The notes under the pieces: generated by a model | Told to the model about the DNA's origin: nothing | The model's database searches: none | The model's input: only the letters and a program-made list of their open reading frames with translations | Shown here: one piece after another, positions 33,451-45,439 of the stretch | Position numbering within the stretch: position 1 is the stretch's first letter | Layout of the letters: each line of letters starts with the position of its first letter | Program-made: the position numbers and the translations under genes | Assembly (NCBI GenBank): GCA_949128115.1 | Contig: OX421966.1 | Coordinates: 67,701,416 to 67,765,415, forward strand | Length of the DNA: 64,000 nt | DNA from: Anaspis maculata | Taxonomy: Eukaryota; Arthropoda; Insecta; Coleoptera; Scraptiidae | Direction: 5' to 3'

Positions 33451-33708
33451 TCAGAAATGTTCGTTTGTGTTATCAAGAGAGAACGAGGCGCGGCCAGGCT
33501 GAAGGGCGGAGCCTCCAGGCGCTGGCAAGAACGCACTCTCGATGGCGGTGGTGAGACCTGAGGCCTCGCTTGCGGACGTTGTCCGCTCGGCGGATGGTTC
33601 GGAAAGGTGGCCCCGAGAGGGGCCGATGCTTTGGCCCTGAGAAGGGCCGATGCTTTGGCCCTGAAAAGGGCCAATGGTTTCTTGAGAGTGGTCCTGGATG
33701 GGAAACAT
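33451..33708 (-). other. small open frame with 8-residue repeats in a GC-rich block
   Basis: 85 codons, starting about 100 bases downstream of a minus-strand TATATAAA. It contains GPSQGQSI-type repeats that come from three 24-bp DNA repeats. No known family. The block is clearly richer in G and C than its surroundings. It could be a small exon, an LTR or leader of a retroelement, or chance. Confidence 0.2.
33609..33680. repeat. three 24-bp tandem hairpin repeats
   Basis: Units at 33609, 33633 and 33657, each with a small inverted repeat (GGCCCTGAGAAGGGCC and variants) followed by GATGCTTT. Each unit can fold into its own stem. Confidence 0.85.
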
Positions 33709-33809
33709 CAGGGCGAAGGCCGTCTGCGGACGTGCGGTGCGTAGTCGATGCGGCGATGTGTGTCGGCTCAGGACTGCTAAACGACTGGGGGGAATCAGGT
33801 AAACGTCGG

Positions 33810-33819
33810 TTTATATAGG
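33810..33819 (-). promoter_or_regulatory. candidate TATA box (minus strand)
   Basis: Minus strand reads CCTATATAAA, just upstream of the GC-rich block and about 100 bases from the ATG at 33708. A good TATA match in the right place, with no other proof of transcription. Confidence 0.25.
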
Positions 33820-33889
33820 CGCGAAGGGACGAGCGTTGGCTCCGCCTCCTTCCGGCCGGGCCGGTAACATCTGTTATTCTAACTCGATT

Positions 33890-34470
33890 TGACTACACGG
33901 CAAATTATCACCCGCAAGCTAATCCCACTGAGAGAGCAAGCCGGTTCTACGTGGCGGAGAGTAACAAAACCTGGACAGGTCTCTATGCAAAGTCGTCTGC
34001 GCGATCGGGACTCATTAATAATGTAGGTGAAGTGATTGTCTGCTTCACCAGAAAAGACAATCGCTTTACCTACCTAAATTATTATTGACAATTACTCCAC
34101 TGGAAGAATGACTTAATCAATCAACTCCGATTGGGATTTTAACACAAGAGTGTACTGGTCTCACCGTCTCCAATGTAGATTTTGAACAAGAAATGCCTCT
34201 CAGGGATAACGGGACGTGGTTGTCATTAAGAATCAGACAATCAAAGATAGACTGCGCTGTCGAAGAGAGGAATCCAGTAAGCCTTTTGAAAAAGTGTGGA
34301 TTCGCCTTGGAGAGGCATCTTTGGAGCCAGAAGCCGGATATGATCTTCGTAAAAGGCCCACTGTGTATGAAGCAGGTGACAAGATGAGGCGTCCAAACAT
34401 GTTTTCGTTCAGTAGAAGTGACGAATTTCATGGCCAAACTTGCATTCAATATTTCCGGTTCTTTTATAAT
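33890..34470 (+). pseudogene. gypsy integrase C-terminal relic
   Basis: DYTANYHPQANPTERA (33888-33935) matches the conserved integrase stretch around the third catalytic acid (YHPQANPTER). Further on, YDLRKRPTVYEAGDKMRRPN (34336-34400) matches the LRRRPxxYxxGDxVWRRN segment after the core. Frames shift between the two parts and stops intervene. This is a decayed Ty3/gypsy pol on the plus strand without LTRs in sight. Confidence 0.65.
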
Positions 34471-35399
34471 TCATCGGAAATTGTAATCGTGGACTTACCA
34501 ACTTCATGATTCTAGAAGGAGATCAGCCAGAGACCTCTGGCTGGCGAAAAATCTTGGACCTTCTTCAGTTGTGGATTTCGTTCCTCTTCCCCTCTTGACC
34601 GGGCGAAGAGAAGGTGTACGACCAGACCGTGGCCGAAATTCCTTGTATATCCGTTGTGCGTTATAATGTTTGTGAAGATGTTTCTTCCAGCATCTCGTGA
34701 TTAGGAGATAGCCAGTCTTTCAAGAATTGTCACTGTGGTTGATGGTCAACCATACTCCGCATCACCAAAAATCTAAAATATGGTAGGTAACCGTTTCTAA
34801 TCGCACTGGAGGTAAATGATACCTAAATGTATATATTATATAGATATAGTTGCACTTTATAGCTCTACTTAATTGAAAATGAAGATTCGTGAGTTCAAAA
34901 CGTCCTGTAACCTGTATACACGCCCGAATTTGGTGCGTGATGACTGTTTTAGGACAAGGCCGCCGTTTATCATCTCAACTCAGCATCGGCATGCATATCT
35001 TGACCATACACACACGCAACCATTAACATAATAATAAGAACACGCGGCATCGATTGAAGAAGAAATTTGGCTATATACTCGTCAAGGACATATTCACAGG
35101 ACCACGGAATACATTTTTCACTAAAGAACTGTAAACTCCGATAAAGTCATAACAAAAGCATTTAGTCATAGACACTATCTGTCCGTTGCGTTGGTCAGCG
35201 CTACCAATCACGCTCTTCCGCGTCATACCATTAGTTTCTTTGTCTTATTTAATAGATATTGCTTGAATATAACGAGCGTTTATTTGGAAATCACGTCTCA
35301 AATTTAGCCGTTGGAAAAAGAAACGTCGCGCTTGGATTGCTTTCAAAATGAACTATTCAACAGTAATAGTGATAATTCTGATTAAAAAAATGATACAAT
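34471..35399. other. unassigned DNA
   Basis: Nothing recognised. Confidence 0.4.
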
Positions 35400-35403
35400 T
35401 CAA

Positions 35404-36219
35404 CCCGGCATAGCCCAGGTGGGGTGTGACATACCCAAGCCGTTTTGAAACTTGTGCCATTTTCAGTTGTTGCCATGTAGGTACACACTTATAGTTTCCT
35501 GAATAGCTTCCTGAAAAGTATTGATGTTCACAATCACGGTGTGATAATTATTGAAAACTTCATCTGAAAACTTCTATAGGCCCTGAAAACTGTTACGGGT
35601 GTGTCATACCCCACCTGGGTTACAAAGTCTCATTTTTTTTCACAAGGTATGTTTTGATTTTTGTTTGTGAATAATTTCCAAAAACTCTTGACATTTTCGG
35701 CGAAACGGTCCAACCTCAATTACAACAACAAAACAATGAGTATGCAAGGTGCCAAACATGTCCTAATAATCGATATAGAAAAACAAAACACCGTTGTCAA
35801 CATTGTGATCGCTATATTGCCTGGAACATTCTAATTTTTCTTCTTTTTCTTGTGATGATTGTACGTGATTGACACACTTTTTTTTTTATTTTGTCATTCC
35901 GTTCTTGTTTTTTGGCCTTTATAAGATGTTTTTTTTTAATGAAATTGCCATCCTTGTGTTATTTAATTTTTTTTGTTGGAAGCATTTTTGTTCGTTTGTG
36001 CAATAATCATATGTTTCATTTTCCTTTGTTTTTTCATAGAATGAATTCTTTCATGTGCAACAAACTGTATTGTTATCGATGTCAATGGATACAGTACTCT
36101 TGATTTAATGTTAAAAAACCTGGAATCAAATTGCTGTGTCAATAAAAAAAATTGTCTCTCGGGTGTCAGACACCCCACCTAGGTTATCACGTAGTTTTTT
36201 TCACCTGAGTAACGCCGGG
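35404..36219 (+). mobile_element. piggyBac-type element, internally deleted
   Basis: 816 bp with inverted ends: CCCGGCATAGCCCAGGTGGG at left, and at right the complement of CCCGGCGTTACTCAGGTG. The flanks are TCAA (35400-35403) and TTAA (36220-36223). TTAA is the piggyBac target, and one copy appears to have mutated. The inner word GGTGTGTCATACCCCACC recurs at 35592 and 36160. A fragment of a transposase C-terminus lies inside (see next). Confidence 0.6.
35717..35825 (+). pseudogene. piggyBac transposase C-terminal Cys-rich fragment
   Basis: Plus strand reads YARCQTC, then RCQHCDRYI, giving CxxC...CxxC. This fits the cysteine-rich zinc-binding tail of piggyBac transposases, which follows the DDD catalytic core and recognises the ends. 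The core is not present, so the element cannot move by itself. Confidence 0.5.
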
Positions 36220-36223
36220 TTAA

Positions 36224-36989
36224 GCTCCACATTCTCATGAGGCTACTATACGAAATTTTTGAACGCCCGGTACCCAGTCAGTATTGCGTAGGTTGGCAAT
36301 CCACATTTTTTTTTTGACACAGCCATGATGATAAACCCTAGATCACATAAATTTATCTTCATTTCGTGACCTTTCATCTGAGATGGCAACTTGATAACAG
36401 TTATTGTCAACGTGTGGCATTAATCCCTGTTTTATATCCTCTACACAAATAAATTAATATTTATTGGCTCGACTGATTCTTGGAGCTAATAATAGTATGT
36501 ACCTAACTTCTTTATAAAAAAAAAGGAAATATCTATCTATGGAAATGGGTACATGAGTACATGGGTGAGTTCTCTTCTCTTGATCCATTATTATACGTGA
36601 TAATAGGCGTAGTGTTATACTGACGTAGGTATCCTGAAAAATTCAGCAGTGGTGAATGGCACATGGCCTTGCATGATTTTCATCCACCCATTCCGCATCT
36701 TGAATTATGACCCGGCCTCATATCGTAATTTATCGGCATTATTGAACAATTAATAACCAGAAACCTCCTCTAATGTCTAATGGTAGCCGCAACACTTATC
36801 TGCATTTCGTAAGCTGGCGCCGTAAATCACCAATGCGCCGGCAAGAGCCACGATTTCTTGATTTGAGTACTCGTTTGAGTATATATACCCTAGGTTTAGC
36901 TATAGTTAAAAAAATTTCCACGTGAGTAAGCATACAAAAAATTAACAAAACTTGCACCCTTGATGCTCCCACCTCTACCATTACAAAAT
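36224..36989. other. unassigned DNA
   Basis: Nothing recognised. Confidence 0.4.
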
Positions 36990-38700
36990 ACAAGAAAAAA
37001 AACTGCAACAAGACACGATTGCAATTTACGAATTTAATTTCGAGGTTGTCATTGTTGTTTTTTTTTTTATAAAAGTTGGTACGACTGAAATTTTTGGAAA
37101 CCGACACGGCAACTGAGAAGCATCTGCCAAGAGCTTTTTTACAAGGTTTCACTTCTTGTGAAGTCTTGTGAGGAGAATCTTGTCACTTCACTTTTGATTC
37201 ATGAAGCAACTTCTAGGAACTCAAGTTTTTGCAAAAACTTCAACTCACAAGACTCAAGCTTCTATAAGTTACTCTTCACTGCTGAATCATATCAAGTGAC
37301 ATATCACTGGGAAGCTCTTGACAAGTCCTGTTTACTCCTGACATAAGCTTCACAAATAGCAATAGTCCAAGCTCCTGTCAACAACAACTGAAAATCGAGT
37401 TCCAGCAAGATTCTCAATAGATTTCTTCCAACGAATCATTTTTGATCAAGAGAGTGATCAATTTGCAGGTATAAACATTGGGAAACGTTAAGAATCGGCA
37501 AATTAGCTTCAGAAAGAAGTCATTTTTTTTTGTAGATTACGGAACTTGAATTAACTTCAATGAACTTTTGTTTTTTTTTTTTCAAGTGAAAGTTGACACG
37601 ACTGGAATTCTGAAAGACAGACACCAAGACTGGAGATCATTCATGTTTCACTCGACATGGTTCTGATTTATGAAGCAACTTCAGAAAACTTGAGTTTTCG
37701 TAAGGAAACTCCGTTTATCAAAAAACTTCCAAAATGCAATTTTTTTTTTAAGTTGCTCGATACCCTTGAGTCATATTGAGTAACATATTGTTAAAAAGCT
37801 CTTCCCAAGTACTGTTTGCTGCCAATGTTGATTACAAAAATAGTGTTCGTTCCAAATTCTATCGACAAAAAGTCAAGTTTCAACCAGATTCTCAATAAAT
37901 TACTACAACAAAATACTTCAACGAAATACTTTCGACCAAAAGATTGGCTAATTTGCAAGTATAAAGATCAAAAAACGGTAAAAATTGGCGAATTTGATTT
38001 TGATTTGATTGATTTTGTTCTTTTTTTGGAATAAAAGTTGGCATGACTGGAATTTTGAAAAACCGACAACGCTACTGGAAAGCATTTGCCAAGAGCTTTT
38101 CATCGAGGTATAACTCGACATGATTGTGATTCACAAAGCAGCTCCAAAAAACTTCAGTTTTCGTTAACAACTTCGTTCCATATCGAGTAACATATCGTTG
38201 GAAAGCTCTTGACGGGTTCTGTTCACTCCTGATGTTAACTGTACAAATGGTGCTAGTGCCAGCTTCTGTTGACATGAAATCTAGTTTAAACAAGATCTTC
38301 AGTGGCTTTCGCAAATGAAGTACCCCATTGAGATATTTAGTTGTGAGTAACCTAATTGATTTCGAGTTGAATATTTTTTTTTTACCGGAGTGAAAGTTGG
38401 CATGACTGAAATTTTGAGAAACTGACACCAGGACTGGAGAGCATCAACTAAGAGCTTTCCAATGAGCATACATCACTCGATATTGTTTTTATCCATGTGT
38501 CAAATTCAAAAAACTTGAGCTTTGGTGAAAAAAACTTTGAAATCATAACTTGAAGAAGGGGAGTTTTTGGAGTTGTTTTTCACTTCCGAATGAAATCGTT
38601 TAACATATTGCTGGGGAACTCTTGACGCGTGCTGGTTATTACCAATGCTACTTGCGAAAATATCAATTGTACCATCCACTAGGTCTAACATTTGGATGGT
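36990..38700. repeat. tandem array of 360-515 bp units, about four copies
   Basis: The phrase GAAAGTTGGCATGACTGGAATTT or a close variant, followed by GACA..ACTGGAGAGCAT and GAGCTTT, occurs at about 37071, 37588, 38033 and 38392, each time after a run of Ts. Units are diverged. Confidence 0.8.
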
Positions 38701-38804
38701 ATCCTCACTTCACACTGGTAAAATTAAGTGAAATTCCTGCTAGAATCCGATGGATTTGGTGAAATTCTTGTCATCAAGTAGATGAAGATAGCAAAACTCT
38801 GACC

Positions 38805-39208
38805 AAGGAGACCACAACATGAAAATCGAGTCTATATTTCATTTAACTGACTTATGAGGAAGGTAGTTGAAGAGTATACAGAATAAATCCAAGTTTTCTA
38901 TTCAAGTCCGTTCAGCCGATAAAACGTTTCGAAAATATTATCGTGACGTCACTTGGGAAGATGTTTTCACCTAGATTTTTACCTCAGAATTTTACTTATT
39001 ACGTTCCCATGGTCTTGTTATTGCAAGTCGTCTTGACAAACGTCATCGTCTTCAAACAATCAGTAATACCTAATTATGGCAGGCTTGAAACCGTCGTCGT
39101 CTCATCGGTAGCAGAATCATGCAGGTACAGGTATGCTCGTGAGTATTGTTTTAGTTTTTTCGACTCTTTCATCTGAGACCAATTTGTATCTTGTGTTGTG
39201 GTCTCCTT
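38805..39208. mobile_element. MITE copy 1 with AAGGAGACCACAACA ends
   Basis: About 404 bp. AAGGAGACCACAACA at the left is mirrored by TGTTGTGGTCTCCTT at the right. A second copy is at 44822-45325, with shared internal stretches such as GAAGATGTTTTCACCTAGAT and ATGGCAGGCTTGAAACCGTC. No coding capacity. Confidence 0.8.
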
Positions 39209-39219
39209 TAAGTTGATCA

Positions 39220-40560
39220 GTTTTGCGAAATTATTATTCAAACTTCAGTTAAGTGAAATTTTTACTACAAAATTGATGAACTCAATTGAATTTTTGTTGA
39301 AGTTGATGAATTCAGCAACACTATCGCTATGGAGTTTCCCCTAAATCACATCAAAAACGACCGACGACCGTGACCTTTATTATCAAGAGTTGACGAATCC
39401 AGATGAACTATTGTTTCGAAGTTGACGATATTAACAAAAGTTTTGCTTCAAAGCTGATTGGAATAATGGCTGAAATTGTCGAGATGAAAGTTTTCAATTT
39501 ATTTGCTTCTCTCATGCTAGAAAGTAGTTGAATGCCGACTTCAAAGCACTGAAGTGAGAAGGATTACATTCAAATTTGATTGAATACTCAAAACTAAATC
39601 GTTCCTCAATAAAGGTTGATAAACTTAGCGAAATGCCTGCTATAAACTTGATGAGTGAGCGAAATTTTCGGTCATAAATCCAGCAAAATTTTATCAAGTT
39701 GATGAAGCTACTTCAATGATTATGACTGTGAAGTTGATTATCACTGGCAGTGGACATTGTCGAATTTAAGTTTTCAATAACTTCAGTTGACTTCCTCATG
39801 CTGGGAAGCAGTTGTATGTCAATTTGAGAGCGGTGAAGTTAAAAAAACCAATGATGTCACATGTAAAGTTATGGTGGCTTTTATTGAGAGTTGATAAATT
39901 TGTCTGAATTCTCATTTTGAAGTTGCAGAGCTGAGCGAGATTTCTGCTATACAGTTGTAGAATCTATAGATATTGCCTGCCATGAAGTTGATGAATTTGG
40001 CGAAATTCTCGCAATAAAATTAAGTGATTTAGCGTGATTCTTGCCATAAAGTTGACAGTTTTAGCGAAATTCTTGTCATAAATTAGGTGAACTCTACGAG
40101 ACTATAGCATCAGAGCAAATTGGTGAATTAAGTGAAACTCTTACCATAAATCTGCATTTTTACAACGGATACTTGAAGTTGACGAATTTGGTAAGATAGT
40201 TTGGCAAAATATTTCACCGTGAAGTGGATGAGTTCAGCAAATTTCCCGCTGGAAAGTTTACGAAGTAAGCACAATTATCGCTATGAAGTTTATTATTTCA
40301 GTGAAATGGTCTTCATTCATAATTTGGTCACCCTAAAACTACTTCTACTGCAATTTCGAAGCACTCATGTTGCAAAGATTCCTCATTGAAAGTTGATAGA
40401 AAACCGAGTAGAAAACGATTATCGCCATAAAGCTAATGGAATCAGCGGAAGTTTTTGTTACGAAGTTGTGGAGTTTTGCGGAATTATCGTCATAAAGTTG
40501 ATGAATTCAGCAAAGTTATCGCTATGGACTCGAATTCAGCAAAAATTTTGCAATAAAGCT
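39220..40560. repeat. degenerate minisatellite, units near 33-36 bp
   Basis: Recurrent phrase AAGTTGATGAATTTAGCGAAA followed by TTCTTGCCATAA with many changes; dozens of degenerate copies. Short open frames across it are by-products. Confidence 0.75.
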
Positions 40561-40564
40561 AACG

Positions 40565-41147
40565 GACATGAAAAAAATATGTTCAGCCTATTTTGACTAT
40601 TTCAGCTCGTTACGGCCCACAGCGTCCTAAAATAGAGCTTTTATCGGCCTGAACAAGTGTCCCAGTTTCTTGGGTCTTCTCAGAATCCGGTCTCTAGTCA
40701 TACATTTTTTTTTACACAGTTCAATGGCGCCAAACAATTTTCTCAGCCGGAGTCATAGCTTTTTTCATGTAGTTCCGAATGTGGGAATGAATTCCAAAAA
40801 ACTGGATGAAATTCTGTACAGAGACTTGGAAAAAGAACCAGTGTCGTGCTGCCGGTAATTTTTAAACTGGTCGATAGTGCAATGTATCAAGTGTCGGCAA
40901 TAAAACGTATCTGCTAAATTTTGTTTTATTCTAGTGACTCGTCCAAATGGTATAATTGTTCAAAATCATCGACAGAATACATGACTCACCCTGTAACTTG
41001 TGGAAACGGAGAGCGTTGATAAAATTTTGAAGCTAGATCCTGAGTAAGGCATTTCTTGTGCAAAATTTACCTTTGAGGGAGTTATACGAGTAGGCTCTTG
41101 TACTTAGATCCGAATCGCGCAGCCGATTTCTCATGGGTACTTGTCCA
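40565..41147. other. unassigned DNA
   Basis: Nothing recognised. Confidence 0.4.
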
Positions 41148-41291
41148 GTGGTGAAACCACGAATACTCGACAGTTGTCGATCTCGACAATTTTTCGTTTT
41201 CCCTTTCCCCTCTCCCCTCTGCACCCTTCACCCTTTAGAAGAAGAGAAATTGTCGAGATCGACAACTGTCGAGTGCTCGTGGTTCCACCAC
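41148..41291. mobile_element. short hairpin element with 43-bp arms
   Basis: Left arm 41148-41190 (GTGGTGAAACCACGAATACT...) and right arm 41249-41291 are inverted copies with very few mismatches around a pyrimidine-rich loop of CCC/TTTC words. Each arm itself contains GACAGTTGTCGATCTCGAC. It is a MITE-like hairpin or a transcribed hairpin. Confidence 0.75.
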
Positions 41292-44200
41292 AGATTCTAT
41301 TATCCTCTATACGTACAATCGGTCAACTCTCTCGGTGGGATTAGCTTGTGGGTGAATATTTGCCGTGTGACCAAATCGGCATTGCTATTTCTTTGTTGAA
41401 TCAATTATGAGATTGCTCTCGAGTTGCACATTAACAAACGAATGTTTTAGACAGCTTTACCGATGGTTTCAGCTTCGGCGTTCCAAAGAAAGATAATGAA
41501 CAGAAACTTTGAAAAGCAATACAGAATAACTAATAAATCGATGCCCCGAGTTTTCATCAAGCATTTGCTGTCTGGTTCAGCACTATCAATTCAGTTTTTA
41601 GCCCAACCCATGGAATGGAAAGCACTTAAATGATGGCCTGTCAAAAGAAAAGGTTCACTATTAGCGTTTATCAAAATTCGAAAAATTGACTTTGTCATAA
41701 TTGGGAATGCGACTCAATAACCGACATTAAGACATCAAAACCGCGGCTCTAGGCATGCAGAAACGTTCTAAGCAGAACGTCCTTGGAAAAAATGTCCCCG
41801 AGAAAAAGTCTTCCTCGTAAATTTGCCGATATTTTTTTTTTCATAGCTGACAAGTGGTAGGATCTAACGTGTTGCGCGGTCACGCGGATCAGATTTCATG
41901 ATACAAATCCCACTCATGCGGGTAGGTTACGAAGAGGTGTGCTACAGAACTGGTAAATCGTATACGTATATACACGTACTTATTATGATATACAATGGCA
42001 TATTCCATCCATTAGGCGTACACGGTGGACAAAAAATTCCCTTAGCGAATCCTCGGCCACCACCATGGTGAAACGCGCTAGGCGATTTAAAACAGTTGAG
42101 TACACACTTTCACCGTCAACGGCCAGCACGGCCTCCCCGATTAGGCAGGTTATTTATATGTTTGAAATAGTGGCACGCGTTCACAAGAAAGGACTAATTA
42201 TTTTTAATAGTCCTTATGTAACGCACATAACCTCTCTCTATCTATATTATCTATGAGTATAAGTACTTATGCCAAACGCTTCTTATACATATTATGCCTA
42301 TATCGATGCAATGATATCCGCAATTGAAGCTTATCTTGCAGACGCATTTATTACACCAGTTGACGCGGTTTACCTCAGTGTGAATACATCGCTGCTACTG
42401 GAGAAGAGAGAATCAGAAACAGTTAAGCGCGAGGTTGAGCGTGATGGCTGTGCAACGTTACGTCGTTACAGATACATTACCATGCATGCAAAATTCAAAA
42501 TTTAGCCAAAACAAATGAGACGACCTACTTGACCTATCAGGGGCTCATTACTCTCAGTGTGGATGCATTCAGGTGAGACGATCTGACAAAATAGGGTGAT
42601 GGCATCGCGAAGTGCCTTAGGTAGATGGCGCCGCTTGAGGAACTCACAATCATGAGTATCCCAATAGTGTACTTCAGGGAACTCTGACTTTTATTCAATT
42701 TTTTTTTTGACTGAGCTAGTTGAAGAACGCGGTTGAGCAAGAAATGGAATCCAAACTAATTAAAACTGGAATATATACTGGAATCAAATCCGGCTCGAAA
42801 AACCTAGAATATAGTGAGCAAACAAGAAAGAATAAGTGGACTTTATTTAAATGATTTGGAGGAAAATGCGAAAATAGCGTGGAAGGAGAATAAACTATAA
42901 CTAGGCTTACTAGTAGTGTTGCAAAAGGTGGCAAAATTTACGAAAAATTTTTCAAAAATTTCTACGAGGTTGGAAAAAATGGAAACCTATTATCATTATT
43001 CTCAAATGACTTGACTCAACCAGCTTCGTTGTCGTGCAGATTTAAGTCGGAACCCGCAGTCGTGCATACCTTGACCAGGATGATTATCGCCAAGTCACTA
43101 GTGGAAAAGAAGCAACGGGAAGGCTTTGCTCTTGGCTTGTTTGCCAAAGAAAGTGAAGAGCTCGAGCGAAATAGACAGGTATAGGGAAAGATCACAAAAG
43201 ATGGACCTGAGAGTGAATGGAATGGAACCCGTTGGAAATAGAACGGGCTGTTGAAAAGAGTACCCGCTTCCGTACTCACCTTCGCCTCCGCCTTCTAAAC
43301 AGATTGTTTTCAAACATCAATCGAATATTTGGCTTGCCGCATCATACAAACAACATGGTTTTTTTGGCTCGCATAAAATTTATTGAATTCAAGCATTTTG
43401 CGCAGATCACATATCGTAGCCGTAGCCAACCACGGCCAGGAAACGTTCGGAATGAATCGTAATACCTTGAGTTCAATTTTGTAAATACCTGCTTATCGTT
43501 TTTATCTCAAGTTTTAATAACATGCAGAAAGCGAATAAGGAATGCGTACATTTATTATTCATAATCTCCACATCAAGCGGACTTTCTTCTGGTAGGTACC
43601 TGTGTACCTGCGTGAGCTCCCGTCTAATAATATCATAAATTATTGTATAATTGTCAAGTTTGTTGGATAACACCAGGCCCGATAATTAAATTAAAATAGT
43701 TTTTTTTTATAACACCCAGCTTATTATGATTATTCCTTCCATCGATCTTTATAAGCGCGCGACTACTGGATTTGCGACCGTATAATTTTTGGTTGGATGG
43801 TCGTAAAACCCGAGATAATTTAATTGGGAGGTTGAGGCTCGTTTTTACTGCGTTGCTTGTATCTATACCGCAAAATATATAGTTACATTATGTCGCGGGG
43901 AGAGCATAATTTGATTGTCGGCCCCGGCCTTGTGACAATGCTTTTTGCTGTGTAACGGAATAATCCGGACAGTAGGTATGCGACAGTATGCGGTTTGGAG
44001 GTATTTGAAAGTGAGATTTTTGGGTAGGTATCAAATTAGGATCACTGCGAGATCCTCGAGGCGTATTTCGCAATCCTATAGATCCTTCGTAACTCAAAAA
44101 TAAAAAGGGGTAAAAAACGATGCAGATTGCAGACTTGTCGGATTAGCGCACCGATATTCGCAATCTGTTAAGAGCTTGTGCGAAGACAAAAAAATTTATT

Positions 44201-44524
44201 TGTAATAGTGCGTTGGTTGTGGACGCAAAAAAATATGTTATAGTTTTCACTTTTAATGTGTCAATTACTTGTTTCGGTTTGCTTCAGTTCAACAAAGTAT
44301 CATCAAAGCTATTTTTTCAGGTATTCAATATTTATTGTACTCGAGGTTGTTCCGGAAACTTAGCCAAAACCGGTCTTAGATATACCCGAGGATATACCTA
44401 ATAAAAGACTTGTGAAGAAAAACACCTAATTGCTATACATAATACCTGTTGCTCATCATTACAATAACACCTGTTCAGCTACTCAGTTGTCATTCACGAG
44501 AAAAAGAGGACTTACTATTAGTTG
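41292..44524. other. unassigned DNA
   Basis: No gene, RNA or clear repeat recognised over 3.2 kb. Short open frames (for example 42065-42256, 42269-42505, 43016-43313) show no family. Confidence 0.35.
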
Positions 44525-44823
44525 AAGCCTCAAGGACGGTATTCAATTGGTAAAATAAGCATTGCGAAATCAATCCATCTAAGTTTATTCCTTGACGGAT
44601 TTTTACCATTTTGGTCTTTTTCGAAAGCTAGAAGGATGCACTTCCGATTTTGGAATTGCCAATGGGCTCAAACCAAAGTACATCTTTGTAGCTTTCGAGA
44701 GAGACCAAAATAGTGAAGGTGAAATAGGGAAGGTTGTCCGTCTGGGTTTAATCCGTCAAGGAATAAACCCAGACGGATTGATTTCGCAACGCTTATTTTA
44801 CAAATTAAACTCCGTCCTTGAAG
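44525..44823. mobile_element. fold-back element, about 300 bp
   Basis: CTCAAGGACGG...AATAAGC.TTGCGAAATCAATCC at the left is mirrored at 44770-44823. The match continues inward through GACGGATT, CTTTCGA and ACCAAAAT. It abuts the left end of MITE copy 2. Confidence 0.75.
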
Positions 44824-45325
44824 AAGACCAAAACACAAAAATCGAGAAAATATTTCATTCGACTCACTCATGGGGAAGGTAGTTAAGGAGTATACGGAAC
44901 AAATCTAAGTTTTCTAGACGAGTCCGATCAGCCGCAATAAAACATTTTGAAAATATTATAGTGACGTCACTCAAGAAGATGTTTTCACCTAGATTTTCAC
45001 CTCCAATTTTCACCTATCACGTTCCCATGGTCTTGATATTGCTATTGTCGTTTTGACAGACGTCAGTGTTTTCAAACAATCAGTAATAATTATGGCAGGC
45101 TTGAAACCGTCGTCGTCTCATCGGCAACGGAATCAGGTACAGGTATGCCAGTGCGTAGCTATAGGTAGCCCGTAAAAATTTGCCCTTCTAACGTCATTGT
45201 CGTTCTTAATTATAACCGCTGCGCCCGCCACGAGCTAAGTAATATTACAAGACCCCATGCAATTGTTCTAGTTTTTTCCACTCTTTTATCTGAGACCAAC
45301 TTGTATTTTGTTCTGTGGTCTCCTT
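44822..45325. mobile_element. MITE copy 2, with a secondary insertion
   Basis: Diverged copy of 38805-39208. About 120 bp of foreign sequence (from about 45149, starting CAGTGCGTAGCTATAGG, hAT-like end wording) interrupts it before the right end at 45315-45325. Just beyond, CCCCTTAGTCCGCCACTG (45357-45374) matches one end of the hAT element at 59738-60379. Confidence 0.65.
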
Positions 45326-45439
45326 ATTCAAGCAAATTTTTTTGGCTCCCAATCCCCTTAGTCCGCCACTGTAATATACTCCTATTATTTTGTGCTATGA
45401 AGGCTATGAATGCGAAGGTTTCAATTAAAACACTGCATT

